A stretch of 64,000 nt of DNA. Source: UQRS01 sp050946935. GTDB lineage: Bacteria; Bacillota; Clostridia; Oscillospirales; Acutalibacteraceae. The stretch spans positions 1-64,000 of the forward strand of contig JBMNVR010000013.1 of the NCBI GenBank assembly GCA_050946935.1, written 5' to 3'. The notes below the pieces were generated by a model. It did no database searches and had not been told where the DNA came from. It saw only the letters and a program-made list of their open reading frames with translations. Position numbers and translations under genes: made by a program. Shown here in pieces: positions 32,671-41,787 of the stretch (positions are counted from its first letter, which is position 1; each line of letters begins with the position of its first letter).

Positions 32671-34398
32671 ATGAATATACCAAGACCGGAATATCCCCGC
32701 CCGCAGATGGTGCGCGACGGTTTTGTCAACCTGAATGGCGAGTGGGATTTCGCCTTTGATTTCGGCTGCAGCGGCCGCGAGCGCAAAATGTATGAAAACG
32801 GCGATTTTTCGCAGAAGATCACGGTGCCCTTTTGCCCGGAGAGCAAACTTTCCGGCATCGAGTACAAGGATTTCATGAACGCTGTGTGGTACCGCCGCAC
32901 CTTTGCCGTCCCGGACGCCTGGTCGGGCGACCGGGTTTTCCTCCATTTCGGCGCGGTGGATTATTATTGTGAGGTCTATGTGAACGCGAAAAAGGCCGGG
33001 AGCCACACCGGCGGCTACACCTCCTTCAGCTTTGACGTGACCGACCTTCTGGAAGAGGGGGAGAACACCCTCTGCGTCTATGCGGAGGATCATACCCGCA
33101 GCGGCCGGCAGCCGCACGGCAAGCAGTGCAACAACTACTATTCCGGCGGGTGCGATTACACCCGGACCACCGGCATTTGGCAGACCGTCTGGCTTGAGCG
33201 GGTGCCGGCGAGTCATATTGTGAATTTTAGGATTTATCCCAATATTACCGAACCGTCAGTTGATGTTGAGGTGGATATAAACTGCGCCGGACAAACTGCT
33301 TCCCTGACCCTTGAGGCAGCGTATGACGGTGAGGCAGTTGGCAGCCTCACCGTCCCGGCCGGGATCAACACGGTGCGGGCGCACCTGCCACTCTCCCGGC
33401 GGGAGCTGTGGGAGTGCGGCAAGGGCCGCCTCTATGATTTGCGGCTGACCCTCTCCTGCGGGGAGGATACCGACGTGGTGGAAAGCTACTTCGGCCTGCG
33501 GGAGGTCTCGTGGGATCATACGGCCATGTATCTGAACGGCAAAAAGGTGTTCCAGCGGCTGGTGCTGGATCAGGGATTCTATCCCGACGGAGTTTATACC
33601 GCGCCGACCGACGAGGATCTCCGCAGGGATATCGAGCTGTCGATGGACCTTGGCTTCAACGGGGCCAGACTGCATGAGAAGATGTTTGAATCCCGCTTCC
33701 TCTACCATGCTGACAAGGCCGGCTATCTCGTCTGGGGAGAGCAGGGCAACTGGGGGCTGGAGATTCACGACGGCAACGGACTGCGCAACTTCCTGCCCGA
33801 GTGGATGGAGGGACTGGCTCGCGATTTCAACCATCCGGCCATCATCGGCTGGTGCCCGTTTAACGAGACGTGGGACGGCAAGCAACGGCAGGACGACACG
33901 GTGCTGTCGGCCGTCTATCACGCGACCAAGGCGATCGACCATACCCGCCCGGTCATTGATACAAGCGGCAACTTCCATGTGGTTACCGATGTTTTCGACG
34001 TGCATGACTACTGCCAGGATCCGGAGGAGTTTGCCTCCCACTATGCGCCGATGAAGGCGGGGGGAGAGGCCTATGTGACCTTCTCTGACCGGCAGAAGTA
34101 CGAGGGACAGCCCTATTTCGTCAGCGAGTACGGCGGCACCTGGTGGAGTGAGACGACCAAGGGCTGGGGCTATGGTCACACGCCCGACACGATGGAGGAG
34201 GTTATCCGCCGTTTTTGCGGTCTGACCTCCGCGCTGCTCGAAAACCCGGCCGTCTGCGCTCTCTGCTACACCCAGCTTTATGATGTCGAGCAGGAGGTCA
34301 ACGGCCTTTACACCTACGCGCGGGAGAAAAAGTTCCCCGAGGAGCTGTACGACCGGATCCGCGCCTGCCTGATGGCCAAGGCCGCGATCGAAGAATAA
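32671..34398 (+). CDS. Glycoside hydrolase family 2 protein, intracellular
   Basis: The 575-aa protein begins with the GH2 sugar-binding domain (NLNGEWDFAFD, PFCPESKLSGI, VWYRRTF, GGYTSFSFDVTDLL), then the immunoglobulin-like domain, then a TIM barrel with the acid/base Glu in WCPFNETW and nucleophile Glu in VSEYGG. There is no signal peptide, so its substrate must be imported. It resembles beta-galactosidase/beta-glucuronidase relatives, but the exact sugar cannot be read from sequence. It is a lone gene with a strong AGGAG site, lying between ftsZ and prmA, and it ends in a terminator. Confidence 0.88.
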   Translation: MNIPRPEYPRPQMVRDGFVNLNGEWDFAFDFGCSGRERKMYENGDFSQKITVPFCPESKLSGIEYKDFMNAVWYRRTFAVPDAWSGDRVFLHFGAVDYYCEVYVNAKKAGSHTGGYTSFSFDVTDLLEEGENTLCVYAEDHTRSGRQPHGKQCNNYYSGGCDYTRTTGIWQTVWLERVPASHIVNFRIYPNITEPSVDVEVDINCAGQTASLTLEAAYDGEAVGSLTVPAGINTVRAHLPLSRRELWECGKGRLYDLRLTLSCGEDTDVVESYFGLREVSWDHTAMYLNGKKVFQRLVLDQGFYPDGVYTAPTDEDLRRDIELSMDLGFNGARLHEKMFESRFLYHADKAGYLVWGEQGNWGLEIHDGNGLRNFLPEWMEGLARDFNHPAIIGWCPFNETWDGKQRQDDTVLSAVYHATKAIDHTRPVIDTSGNFHVVTDVFDVHDYCQDPEEFASHYAPMKAGGEAYVTFSDRQKYEGQPYFVSEYGGTWWSETTKGWGYGHTPDTMEEVIRRFCGLTSALLENPAVCALCYTQLYDVEQEVNGLYTYAREKKFPEELYDRIRACLMAKAAIEE

Positions 34399-34417
34399 TT
34401 CATTTTTGAAGTGGAAA

Positions 34418-34480
34418 AGAGGGGGCAGGCTCCCGGCGTTTTTCATTGTGAAAAGTCGCCCTTGCCTGTCGCCTCTTTTT
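34418..34480 (+). terminator. Terminator after the GH2 gene
   Basis: AGAGG-G-GGCAGGC pairs with GCCTG-T-CGCCTCT around a long loop, followed by TTTT. Its right arm overlaps the -35 region of the prmA promoter. Confidence 0.7.
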
Positions 34481-34490
34481 GTATTATAAT
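34462..34490 (+). promoter_or_regulatory. Promoter of prmA
   Basis: TTGCCT (34462-34467), 17-bp spacer, perfect TATAAT (34485-34490), about 50 bp before prmA. Confidence 0.7.
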
Positions 34491-34540
34491 AAAAACATTA
34501 GTCGGAGTTCCCGGCTGAAAAAAGAAAAAGGCGTGATGGT

Positions 34541-35482
34541 TTGGACTGGTTTGAAATTCTGATCACCGTGCCGGCCGGGCAGACCGAGACGGCCGGGGCG
34601 ATCGCGAACATGACTGTGCCTTATGGTATTTATATTGAGGATTATTCCGATCTGGAGAAGGGCGCGCGGGAAATTGCGCACATCGACCTGATCGACGAGG
34701 CGCTGCTGGCCAAAAACCGGGAGGAGTCGGTGATCCACATTTACCTCAGCCCGGAGGCCAACACGGCCGAGGCGCTGAGCTTTTTGCAGGAGCGGCTCAC
34801 GGCGGCCGGCGTGCCTTTTACCCTATCGACCGGCAGCGTGCGGGAGAGCGACTGGGCCGACAACTGGAAGCAGTTTTTCAAGGTGACAGAGATTGGGCAA
34901 AGGCTGGTCATCCGTCCGACGTGGGAGGAATACGTCCCGGATGGCAGCCGCGAAGTGCTGCATATTGATCCGGGCGCCGCTTTCGGCACCGGGACGCACG
35001 CCACGACCCGTATTTGTCTCGAGCTTTTGGAGAAATATATAAAGGATGGCGACCGGATGCTGGATATCGGCTGCGGCAGCGGTATTCTCAGCATTGCGGC
35101 GTTGCTGCTCGGCGCCGGCCGGGCGGTCGGCGTGGACATCGATCCGCTGGCCGTCAAGGTCGCTGCAGAGAATTCCGTCCTCAACAAAGTGGATGACCGG
35201 GCGGCATACATCTGCGGCAATCTCGCCGACCGGGTGGAGGGCACCTATAACCTCATCTGTGCCAACATCGTCGCCGATGTGGTGATGGCTCTGACGCCCG
35301 ATGCCGGCCGCTTTTTGGCTGAAGATGGGGTTTTTCTCTGCTCGGGGATCATTGATCTGCGTGGGGAAGAGGTAGAAAACTGCCTTGCCCAAAACGGGTT
35401 CGAAATTATTGAAATGATCGAGCGGGAGAACTGGCGCGCCTATGCCGCAAGGAAGATTATGGCGGGCGGCGTCGCCGGATGA
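34541..35482 (+). CDS. prmA: Ribosomal protein L11 methyltransferase PrmA
   Basis: The 313-aa SAM-dependent enzyme trimethylates ribosomal protein L11. It has the N-terminal L11-binding domain and the C-terminal Rossmann domain with DPGAAFGTGTHATTRICLE, the SAM motif LDIGCGSGILSIAALLLGA, VDIDPLAV and NIVADVV. It begins at TTG 34541, behind AAAAAGGCG. Next is prfB, about 100 bp on. Confidence 0.93.
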   Translation: MDWFEILITVPAGQTETAGAIANMTVPYGIYIEDYSDLEKGAREIAHIDLIDEALLAKNREESVIHIYLSPEANTAEALSFLQERLTAAGVPFTLSTGSVRESDWADNWKQFFKVTEIGQRLVIRPTWEEYVPDGSREVLHIDPGAAFGTGTHATTRICLELLEKYIKDGDRMLDIGCGSGILSIAALLLGAGRAVGVDIDPLAVKVAAENSVLNKVDDRAAYICGNLADRVEGTYNLICANIVADVVMALTPDAGRFLAEDGVFLCSGIIDLRGEEVENCLAQNGFEIIEMIERENWRAYAARKIMAGGVAG

Positions 35483-35579
35483 GGCGGCGCACCGGCGCTC
35501 GTTTTACACGTGCGCGCGCCCTGATTTGATCCGCCGCGCGGCAAAACCGCATGCTTTGAACAGGAAAGGAATGGATACG

Positions 35580-36686
35580 ATGCTTCAATTTGAGGAGCTG
35601 AAACTGCGGCTCGAAGGGCACCGCCCCGAGCTGGATGATTTGGGGGAGGCGCTCAATCTCGCCGCTGCGAAGGAAGAGATTGCCCGACTGGAGGCGCTGA
35701 GCGGCGAACCGGATTTCTGGGACGATCAGGAAAACTCCGGCAAGACGCTGCAAACCATCCGTCAACTGAAGAACAAGGTCGAAAGCTATGAGAAGCTGCG
35801 CGCCGATTTTGAGGACGCGCTGGTGCTGGATGAGCTGGCGGACGAGGCGGAGGATCTTTCCATGCTGGAGGAGGTCACGGCTGCTGCCGACGATTTTGAG
35901 AAAAAGCTGGAGGATATGCGGCTTTCCACCCTCCTGACCGGTGAATACGACGGAAAAAATGCCATTCTGACCTTTCACGCCGGCGCCGGTGGAACCGAGG
36001 CGCAGGATTGGGCGGAGATGCTGTTCCGCATGTATCAGCACTGGGGGGAGCGGCATGGCTATAAGGTCAGCACTCTCGACTATCTCGACGGGGAGGAGGC
36101 CGGCCTGAAAAGTGCGGTTATGCTGATCGAGGGGGAGAACGCCTATGGCTATCTGAAATCGGAGATCGGCGTCCACCGGTTGGTGCGGGTGTCTCCCTTT
36201 GACTCGTCGGGGCGGCGGCATACCTCCTTCGCCTCGCTGGAGGTTATGCCGGAGATTGACGACACCATTGAGGTGGAGATCAATCCCGATGACCTGCGGG
36301 TGGACACCTATCGTTCGTCGGGCGCGGGCGGACAGCATATCAACAAAACCTCTTCGGCGATCCGGATCACGCATCTGCCTACCGGTATCGTCGTCGCCTG
36401 CCAGAACGAGCGCAGTCAGCACCAGAACCGGGAAATGGCCATGAAAATGCTCAAATCCAAGCTGGTGGAGATTAAAGAGCGCGAGCATCTGGAAAAAATT
36501 GAGGACATCAAGGGCGTGCAGAAGGAAATCGCCTGGGGCTCGCAGATCCGCTCCTATGTTTTTATGCCCTACACGCTGGCCAAGGATCACCGTACCGGGT
36601 TTGAAAACGGCAATATCAACGCGGTGATGGACGGCGACATCGACGGCTTTATCAATGCGTATTTGAAAATGGAAAGCCAGAAATAG
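35580..36686 (+). CDS. prfB: Peptide chain release factor 2, without programmed frameshift
   Basis: RF2 releases the finished chain at UGA and UAA. Start ATG 35580 (behind AGGAAAGG) gives 368 aa in one uninterrupted frame. Domain order is normal: N-terminal helices, RVSPFDSSGRRHTSFAS with the SPF stop-codon recognition tripeptide, then GAGGQHINKTSSAIRI with the GGQ peptidyl-hydrolysis motif. Most bacteria control prfB through an in-frame UGA and a +1 shift near codon 25; no such UGA exists here, so autoregulation by frameshifting is absent. Downstream is the fba promoter. Confidence 0.95.
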   Translation: MLQFEELKLRLEGHRPELDDLGEALNLAAAKEEIARLEALSGEPDFWDDQENSGKTLQTIRQLKNKVESYEKLRADFEDALVLDELADEAEDLSMLEEVTAAADDFEKKLEDMRLSTLLTGEYDGKNAILTFHAGAGGTEAQDWAEMLFRMYQHWGERHGYKVSTLDYLDGEEAGLKSAVMLIEGENAYGYLKSEIGVHRLVRVSPFDSSGRRHTSFASLEVMPEIDDTIEVEINPDDLRVDTYRSSGAGGQHINKTSSAIRITHLPTGIVVACQNERSQHQNREMAMKMLKSKLVEIKEREHLEKIEDIKGVQKEIAWGSQIRSYVFMPYTLAKDHRTGFENGNINAVMDGDIDGFINAYLKMESQK

Positions 36687-36760
36687 CGGTCCTTGCGGTT
36701 GCTTTTTCTGATAAAACGGATGAAAATGTTAAATTTATATCAATTCATCCGACAACCCAC

Positions 36761-36789
36761 TTGCTTTTTTGCGGGAAATCCTGTAAGAT
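36761..36789 (+). promoter_or_regulatory. Promoter of the aldolase gene
   Basis: TTGCTT, 17-bp spacer and TAAGAT lie 36 bp before the start codon, with GGAGG between. Confidence 0.65.
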
Positions 36790-36824
36790 AGATTCGTAAA
36801 AAATTTGACGGAGGTAGAAAGCTT

Positions 36825-37688
36825 ATGTTAGTTTCGGCAAAGGAAATGTTAACCAAGGCAAAGGCCGGCCATTACGCGGTTGGTCAGTTCAACATCAATA
36901 ATCTTGAGTGGACCAAGGCGGTCCTCCTTACGGCAGAGGAGCTGAAGTCCCCTGTGATCCTCGGCGTATCGGAGGGCGCGGGTAAATATATGTGCGGCTA
37001 TAAGACGGTTGTCGGCATGGTCAACGGTATGCTGGAGGAGCTTGGGATCACCGTCCCGGTGGCTCTTCACCTCGACCACGGCAGCTACGAAGGCGCCCTC
37101 AAGTGTATTGAGGCCGGTTTCTCCTCGGTCATGTTCGACGGTTCCCACTATCCGATTGAGGAAAACATTGAAAAGACCAAAGAGCTTGTAAAAATCTGCA
37201 GCGAAAAGGGTCTCTCCATCGAAGCCGAGGTCGGCTCGATCGGCGGGGAAGAGGACGGCGTCGTCGGTATGGGCGAGTGCGCTGACCCGCAGGAATGTAA
37301 GGCCATCGCCGATCTCGGCGTGACCATGCTGGCTGCCGGCATCGGCAACATCCACGGCAAATATCCCGAGAACTGGGCCGGCCTCAGCTTTGAGACACTC
37401 GACGCCGTACAGCAGCTTACCGGCGAGATGCCGCTGGTTCTGCATGGCGGCACCGGCATTCCGGAGGATATGATCAAAAAAGCCATCGGCCTTGGCGTGT
37501 CGAAGATCAATGTCAATACCGAGTGCCAGCTCTCCTTTGCGGCCGCCACCCGCAAGTATATCGAAGAGGGTAAGGACCTCCAGGGCAAGGGCTTCGACCC
37601 GAGAAAGCTGCTCGCCCCCGGGTTTGAGGCGATCAAGGCTACCGTTAAGGAAAAGATGGAGCTGTTCGGCTCGGTTGGCAAAGCATAA
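36825..37688 (+). CDS. fba: Class II fructose-1,6-bisphosphate aldolase
   Basis: The 287-aa enzyme interconverts fructose 1,6-bisphosphate with dihydroxyacetone phosphate and glyceraldehyde 3-phosphate (glycolysis/gluconeogenesis). Class II zinc enzymes are recognised by VALHLDHGS (metal His and catalytic Asp), FSSVMFDGSHYPIEENI, EAEVGSIGGEEDG, GNIHGKYP and LHGGTGIPEDMI, all present. A tagatose-bisphosphate specificity cannot be excluded by sequence. Own promoter and terminator make it monocistronic. Confidence 0.95.
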   Translation: MLVSAKEMLTKAKAGHYAVGQFNINNLEWTKAVLLTAEELKSPVILGVSEGAGKYMCGYKTVVGMVNGMLEELGITVPVALHLDHGSYEGALKCIEAGFSSVMFDGSHYPIEENIEKTKELVKICSEKGLSIEAEVGSIGGEEDGVVGMGECADPQECKAIADLGVTMLAAGIGNIHGKYPENWAGLSFETLDAVQQLTGEMPLVLHGGTGIPEDMIKKAIGLGVSKINVNTECQLSFAAATRKYIEEGKDLQGKGFDPRKLLAPGFEAIKATVKEKMELFGSVGKA

Positions 37689-37721
37689 GTTTTTCCTTTT
37701 TATAAATTTCCCCGTGCAAAG

Positions 37722-37767
37722 AACAAACAGCGGATGGGCGTATGACCTGTCCGCTGTTTGTTTTTAT
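37722..37767 (+). terminator. Terminator of the aldolase gene
   Basis: AACAAACAGCGGA pairs with TCCGCTGTTTGTT, followed by TTTA. The stretch 37768-38045 beyond it shows no convincing gene. Confidence 0.85.
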
Positions 37768-38045
37768 AAAGCTTCGGGCGTCACGGTATCCCGATCGGTT
37801 GTCTATAGCACCTTTTTGTCGTGCACGCTTCCCGGCTGCGGCTGATCTGCAGCCGGAGCGCTACCGCGCTTTTTCATGACGTTCGGTACAACCGGCTGTT
37901 GTATGTTTCTGCAAGGCGGCTTTTCGTGTCATCAGACGGGGCGGTGCCCGGCACGCCAAAGTCTTCTTGTGCGCGCTTTTCCTGCTTTATGTGGGAATCG
38001 ACAAAAATCCGACCCGGATCGGGTTGGATTTTTTCGCCTTTGCCG

Positions 38046-38074
38046 TTGTGCTTTGATATGCGGTTTGGTATAAT
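38046..38074 (+). promoter_or_regulatory. Promoter of typA
   Basis: TTGTGC, 17-bp spacer and a perfect TATAAT, about 75 bp before typA. Confidence 0.75.
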
Positions 38075-38147
38075 ATATAAGTTAAAATGGGAATTGTAAA
38101 AGCGTATCGCTGGATGGATTGCCGGCGGGAGGAAAGGTGAAATCTTT

Positions 38148-39968
38148 ATGGATAAGACGGAAAATTTGCGGAATATTGCGATTATTGCCCACGTCGATCA
38201 TGGTAAGACAACTTTGGTGGATCAGCTTTTGCGGCAAAGCGGCACCTTTCGTTCGAACGAGCAGGTGGCTGAACGGGTCATGGATTCTAATGATCTTGAG
38301 CGCGAGCGGGGGATCACCATCCTTTCCAAAACCACCAGCGTGGTGTATCACGATATCAAGATCAACATTGTCGACACGCCCGGCCACGCCGACTTCGGTG
38401 GTGAGGTGGAGCGCATTCTCACCATGGTTGACGGGGTGCTCCTGCTGGTTGACGCGTTTGAAGGTTGTATGCCCCAGACTCGATTTGTGCTGAAAAAGGC
38501 GCTTGCCCTCGGCAAAAAGCCGATCGTTGTCGTCAATAAAATCGACCGACCGATGGCTCGGCCTCTCGCCGTTGTGGATGAGGTGCTCGACCTCTTTATC
38601 GAACTCGGCGCAGATGATAACCAGATCGACTTCCCGGTGGTGTACGCCTCCGGCCGGGATGGATATGCATCGACCGATCCGGATAAAATAGGAACAGACC
38701 TGCAGCCTTTGTTTGAGATGATCGTGAATGAGATCGCGCCGCCCGAGGGGGATGCAAACGGCCCGCTGCAGGTGCTTTTCTCCAACATTGATTATGATCA
38801 GTTCATCGGCCGACTGGGCGTCGGCCGGGTTGAGAGGGGAAGCATCCGGGTTGGACAGACGGCTGTCCTCTGCCATACCGACGGCAGAACCTCGGGCGTG
38901 CGGATCGCCAAGCTCTACACCTTCCAGGGGCTGCGCCGGGTGGAGGTGGAGTCGGCCGGCCTGGGCGAGATTATCTCGGTCGCCGGGCTGGAGGATCTGA
39001 ATATCGGGGAGACGCTTTGCGACAGCGAGCATATTGACCCGTTGCCCTTTGTCAAAATCGATGAGCCGACCCTTTCCATGAATTTCATGGTCAACAACTC
39101 TCCCTTTGCGGGGCAGGATGGCAAGTTTGTCACCTCCCGCAACCTGCGCGACCGCCTGTTTAAAGAGGTGGAGACCAACGTCAGCCTCCGCGTGAAGGAG
39201 ACCGACTCGGCCGACACTTTCGAGGTGTCCGGCCGCGGCGAGCTGCATCTCTCGATTTTGATTGAGACCATGCGCCGCCAGGGGTATGAGTTTCAGGTTT
39301 CCCGTCCGACTGTCATCTATAAGCGGGAAGGGGACAAACTGCTGGAGCCGATCGAGCTTTTGATGATCGAGGTGCCGGAGGAGTATGTCGGCGCCGTGAT
39401 GGAGCGCCTCGGTTCCCGTCACGCTGAACTGCAGAACATGGGCACAAGGGATGGCGGCACCTCTCATCTGGAGTTTTTGATCCCGGCCCGCGGCCTGATG
39501 GGCTACCGGTCGCAGTTTTTGACCGATACCAACGGTAACGGCATCATGAACCATATTTTCCACGCTTATGAGCCGTACAAAGGGGACATCGAGCAGCGGC
39601 TGACCGGCTCGATTGTCGCGCACGAATCGGGGGAGGCAACCGGTTACGGCCTCTTCAATACCCAAAGCCGCGGCCGGCTCTTCATCGGGCCGGGAACCCC
39701 GGTGTATGAGGGCATGATTGTGGGCGAGAACCCGAAAAATGAGGATATTGTCTGCAACGTATGCAAGAAAAAACAGGCCACCAATATGCGGGCGGCCGGC
39801 TCGGACGACGCGCTCAAGCTGGTGCCGCACTCGGTGCTGAGTTTGGAGCAGTCGCTGGAATTTATCAAGGACGACGAACTGGTGGAGGTTACGCCCAATC
39901 ACATCCGGCTGCGTAAGCGGGTGCTTTCCAAGGAACTGCGGATGAAGGCGGCCAGTAAGCTGAAATAA
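38148..39968 (+). CDS. typA: Translational GTPase TypA/BipA
   Basis: The 606-aa ribosome-associated GTPase is related to EF-G. G-motifs are intact: AHVDHGKTTLVDQLL (G1), RERGITILSKTTS (G2), DTPGHADFGGEVER (G3), NKIDRPMARP (G4) and YASG (G5). EF-G-like domains III and V follow (SGRGELHLSILIETMRRQG), and the BipA-specific C-terminal domain includes MGYRSQFLTDTNGNGIMNH. It assists 50S assembly and stress adaptation. Start ATG 38148 follows GGAGGAAAGG. Confidence 0.97.
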   Translation: MDKTENLRNIAIIAHVDHGKTTLVDQLLRQSGTFRSNEQVAERVMDSNDLERERGITILSKTTSVVYHDIKINIVDTPGHADFGGEVERILTMVDGVLLLVDAFEGCMPQTRFVLKKALALGKKPIVVVNKIDRPMARPLAVVDEVLDLFIELGADDNQIDFPVVYASGRDGYASTDPDKIGTDLQPLFEMIVNEIAPPEGDANGPLQVLFSNIDYDQFIGRLGVGRVERGSIRVGQTAVLCHTDGRTSGVRIAKLYTFQGLRRVEVESAGLGEIISVAGLEDLNIGETLCDSEHIDPLPFVKIDEPTLSMNFMVNNSPFAGQDGKFVTSRNLRDRLFKEVETNVSLRVKETDSADTFEVSGRGELHLSILIETMRRQGYEFQVSRPTVIYKREGDKLLEPIELLMIEVPEEYVGAVMERLGSRHAELQNMGTRDGGTSHLEFLIPARGLMGYRSQFLTDTNGNGIMNHIFHAYEPYKGDIEQRLTGSIVAHESGEATGYGLFNTQSRGRLFIGPGTPVYEGMIVGENPKNEDIVCNVCKKKQATNMRAAGSDDALKLVPHSVLSLEQSLEFIKDDELVEVTPNHIRLRKRVLSKELRMKAASKLK

Positions 39969-40037
39969 GGATGCTTTTGGGCGGCGGATCCAGCTTGAAA
40001 CCCGCGAAATCACAATACAAAAAGGAGCGCGCATAGC

Positions 40038-40829
40038 TTGATCCTGGATTTTCATACCCATGCTTTTCCGAAAAAAATTGCCGGAAAGGCGATGACGGTG
40101 CTCAGTAAAAATTCCGGCAATGTGGAGCCGCTGACCGATGGCACGGCGGCCGCCCTGCTCGCTCATATGGACAGCCGCGGCGTGGATAAGGCGGTCGTCC
40201 TCGGCATCGCAACCAATCCCCGGCAGCAGAGGAATGTCAACGATTTCGCTGCCTCGCTCTGCTCCGACCGGCTGATTGCCTTCGGCTCGGTGCATCCCGA
40301 CGCGCCCGATGTGCTGGAGGAGCTGCACCGCATCCGCGAACTTGGTTTACGGGGGGTTAAATTTCACCCCGAGTATCAGGGTTTTTTCGTGGACGAGGAG
40401 CGTATGCTCCCGATTTATGAGCTGTGCGACCGACTGGGGCTGGTCGTTGTCTTTCACGCCGGCGTGGACATCGGTTATCCCAACCCGGTGCACTGCCCGC
40501 CGGAGCGGCTGGCGCAGGTGCTCTCCGCCTTCCCGAAAGGGCGGTTGGTCGCCGCGCATTTCGGCGGTTATGCCCTCTGGACCGATGTTGAGCGGCATCT
40601 TGCAGGGAAGAATCTTTATCTCGACACGAGCTACAGCTATTCGCGGATGCCGGGGCCGCACGCCTCGGCTATCGTGAAGGCGCATGGCGCCGATCGGATT
40701 CTCTTCGGCAGCGATCTGCCCTGGAGCGATGAGCGGCAGGAGCGCCGCTTTGTTGAAAGCTTCGATGTAACCGAAGCGGAGCGGGAGGGAATCCTCGGCC
40801 TTAACGCAGTCAAATTACTGGGATTATAA
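40038..40829 (+). CDS. Amidohydrolase-family metal-dependent hydrolase
   Basis: The 263-aa protein starts at TTG 40038 behind AAAGGAG. It opens with the metal-binding FHTHAFP (HxH), has GVKFHPEYQGF in the middle, a later His in VFHAGVD and AAHFGG, and ends with LFGSDLPWS carrying the catalytic Asp. That set defines the amidohydrolase_2 (ACMSD/TIM-barrel) group of decarboxylases and hydrolases. The substrate is unknown. It is 13 bp before the exonuclease gene and about 70 bp after typA, so it may be part of a typA-to-radical-SAM transcript. Confidence 0.85.
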   Translation: MILDFHTHAFPKKIAGKAMTVLSKNSGNVEPLTDGTAAALLAHMDSRGVDKAVVLGIATNPRQQRNVNDFAASLCSDRLIAFGSVHPDAPDVLEELHRIRELGLRGVKFHPEYQGFFVDEERMLPIYELCDRLGLVVVFHAGVDIGYPNPVHCPPERLAQVLSAFPKGRLVAAHFGGYALWTDVERHLAGKNLYLDTSYSYSRMPGPHASAIVKAHGADRILFGSDLPWSDERQERRFVESFDVTEAEREGILGLNAVKLLGL

Positions 40830-40842
40830 AGCGGGTGACGTT

Positions 40843-41787
40843 TTGCATTATATATTGCTCGATCTGGAGTGGAACAGCGCCTACAGCGGTGCGCACAAAA
40901 AATTCATCAATGAGATTATTGAGATCGGCGCGGTCAAGTTGGATGAGGATTTGCGGGAGGTCGATTGTTTCCGGCAGACCATCCGTTCCGGCCTGACCCG
41001 TCGGCTGAGCGGCCGTTTCAAACGTTTGACCAACATCACAAATGAGGAGATGCGCGCCGGCGTCAGTCTGAGCGAGGGGCTACGCCGCTATGGCGAGTGG
41101 GTCGGCCCTGACGATATCACCATGACCTGGAGCAACACGGATTTGTATGTGCTGCTGGAGAATTGCCGCCTCTTCACCGAATGGGAGCGGCCGGTGTGCG
41201 TCGGCCGCTATGTCGACGTCCAGCGTTTCGTGCAGGAGGAGATGGCTCGCCGCGGCCTGATTGCGGATGCGAAGCAGCAGATTTCCCTGGGCCGCGCGGC
41301 CGAGCTGTTCGGCATTGATGTGGCCGAGCTTGACCTCCACCGGGCGCAAACCGACAGCCGTCTTTGCTGTCTGCTGCTGCAACGAACCTTTGACCCCATC
41401 CGTCTGGCGGCCGAGGTGCAGGATACCCGGGCGGCCGATTATTACGACCGGCTGACCTTCAAATCCTATGTGATTTCGGATATCCACAGCCCTGATATTG
41501 ATCGGGAGGCGTTGAAATTTTGCTGCGAGGATTGCGGTGCGCCGGCTCGGCGGCGGGGAAAATGGATTTTTAAGAGCCGATCCTTCCGTGCCCCTTTCCG
41601 ATGCGAGGCGTGCGGGAAGGAATTTATCGGCCGGGCGGTATTCAAGAAGACCTACGACGGTGTGACGGTCAAGCATACGACCCGCCCGATGCCGGAGGAA
41701 GAGCTGCAATCGTCCCAGCCGCCGGCCTCTGGGGAGGCGGAAACGGCGCAGGCTGTCATGCCCGCGCAGGAGGCGGCGCGAAAATGA
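40843..41787 (+). CDS. DEDDh 3'-5' exonuclease domain protein with C-terminal zinc ribbon
   Basis: The 314-aa protein starts at TTG 40843. Residues 1 to about 185 carry the DEDDh exonuclease fold: LDLEWN (first Asp/Glu), WSNTD in the middle, and HRAQTDS (His and last Asp). A second part (about 225-260) has CCEDCG and CEACG, four Cys in two pairs that could bind zinc. The C-terminus is acidic and disordered. The fold suggests processing of RNA or DNA ends; the natural substrate is unknown. Its stop overlaps the start of the radical SAM gene (ATGA). Confidence 0.8.
   Translation: MHYILLDLEWNSAYSGAHKKFINEIIEIGAVKLDEDLREVDCFRQTIRSGLTRRLSGRFKRLTNITNEEMRAGVSLSEGLRRYGEWVGPDDITMTWSNTDLYVLLENCRLFTEWERPVCVGRYVDVQRFVQEEMARRGLIADAKQQISLGRAAELFGIDVAELDLHRAQTDSRLCCLLLQRTFDPIRLAAEVQDTRAADYYDRLTFKSYVISDIHSPDIDREALKFCCEDCGAPARRRGKWIFKSRSFRAPFRCEACGKEFIGRAVFKKTYDGVTVKHTTRPMPEEELQSSQPPASGEAETAQAVMPAQEAARK

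Noticed and set aside
35580..35680. Programmed +1 frameshift in prfB
   Set aside because: The frame is continuous from ATG through GGQ; no UGA near codon 25.
37821..38099. 92-codon frame in the fba-typA gap
   Set aside because: No ribosome site, no recognisable sequence, and it overlaps the typA promoter.
38082..40328. 748-codon minus-strand frame opposite typA
   Set aside because: Shadow of typA, a highly conserved GTPase; no start or ribosome site support.
41601..41783. Upstream extension of the radical SAM gene
   Set aside because: It overlaps the exonuclease frame; ATG 41784 with AGGAGG and the ATGA overlap is the natural start.
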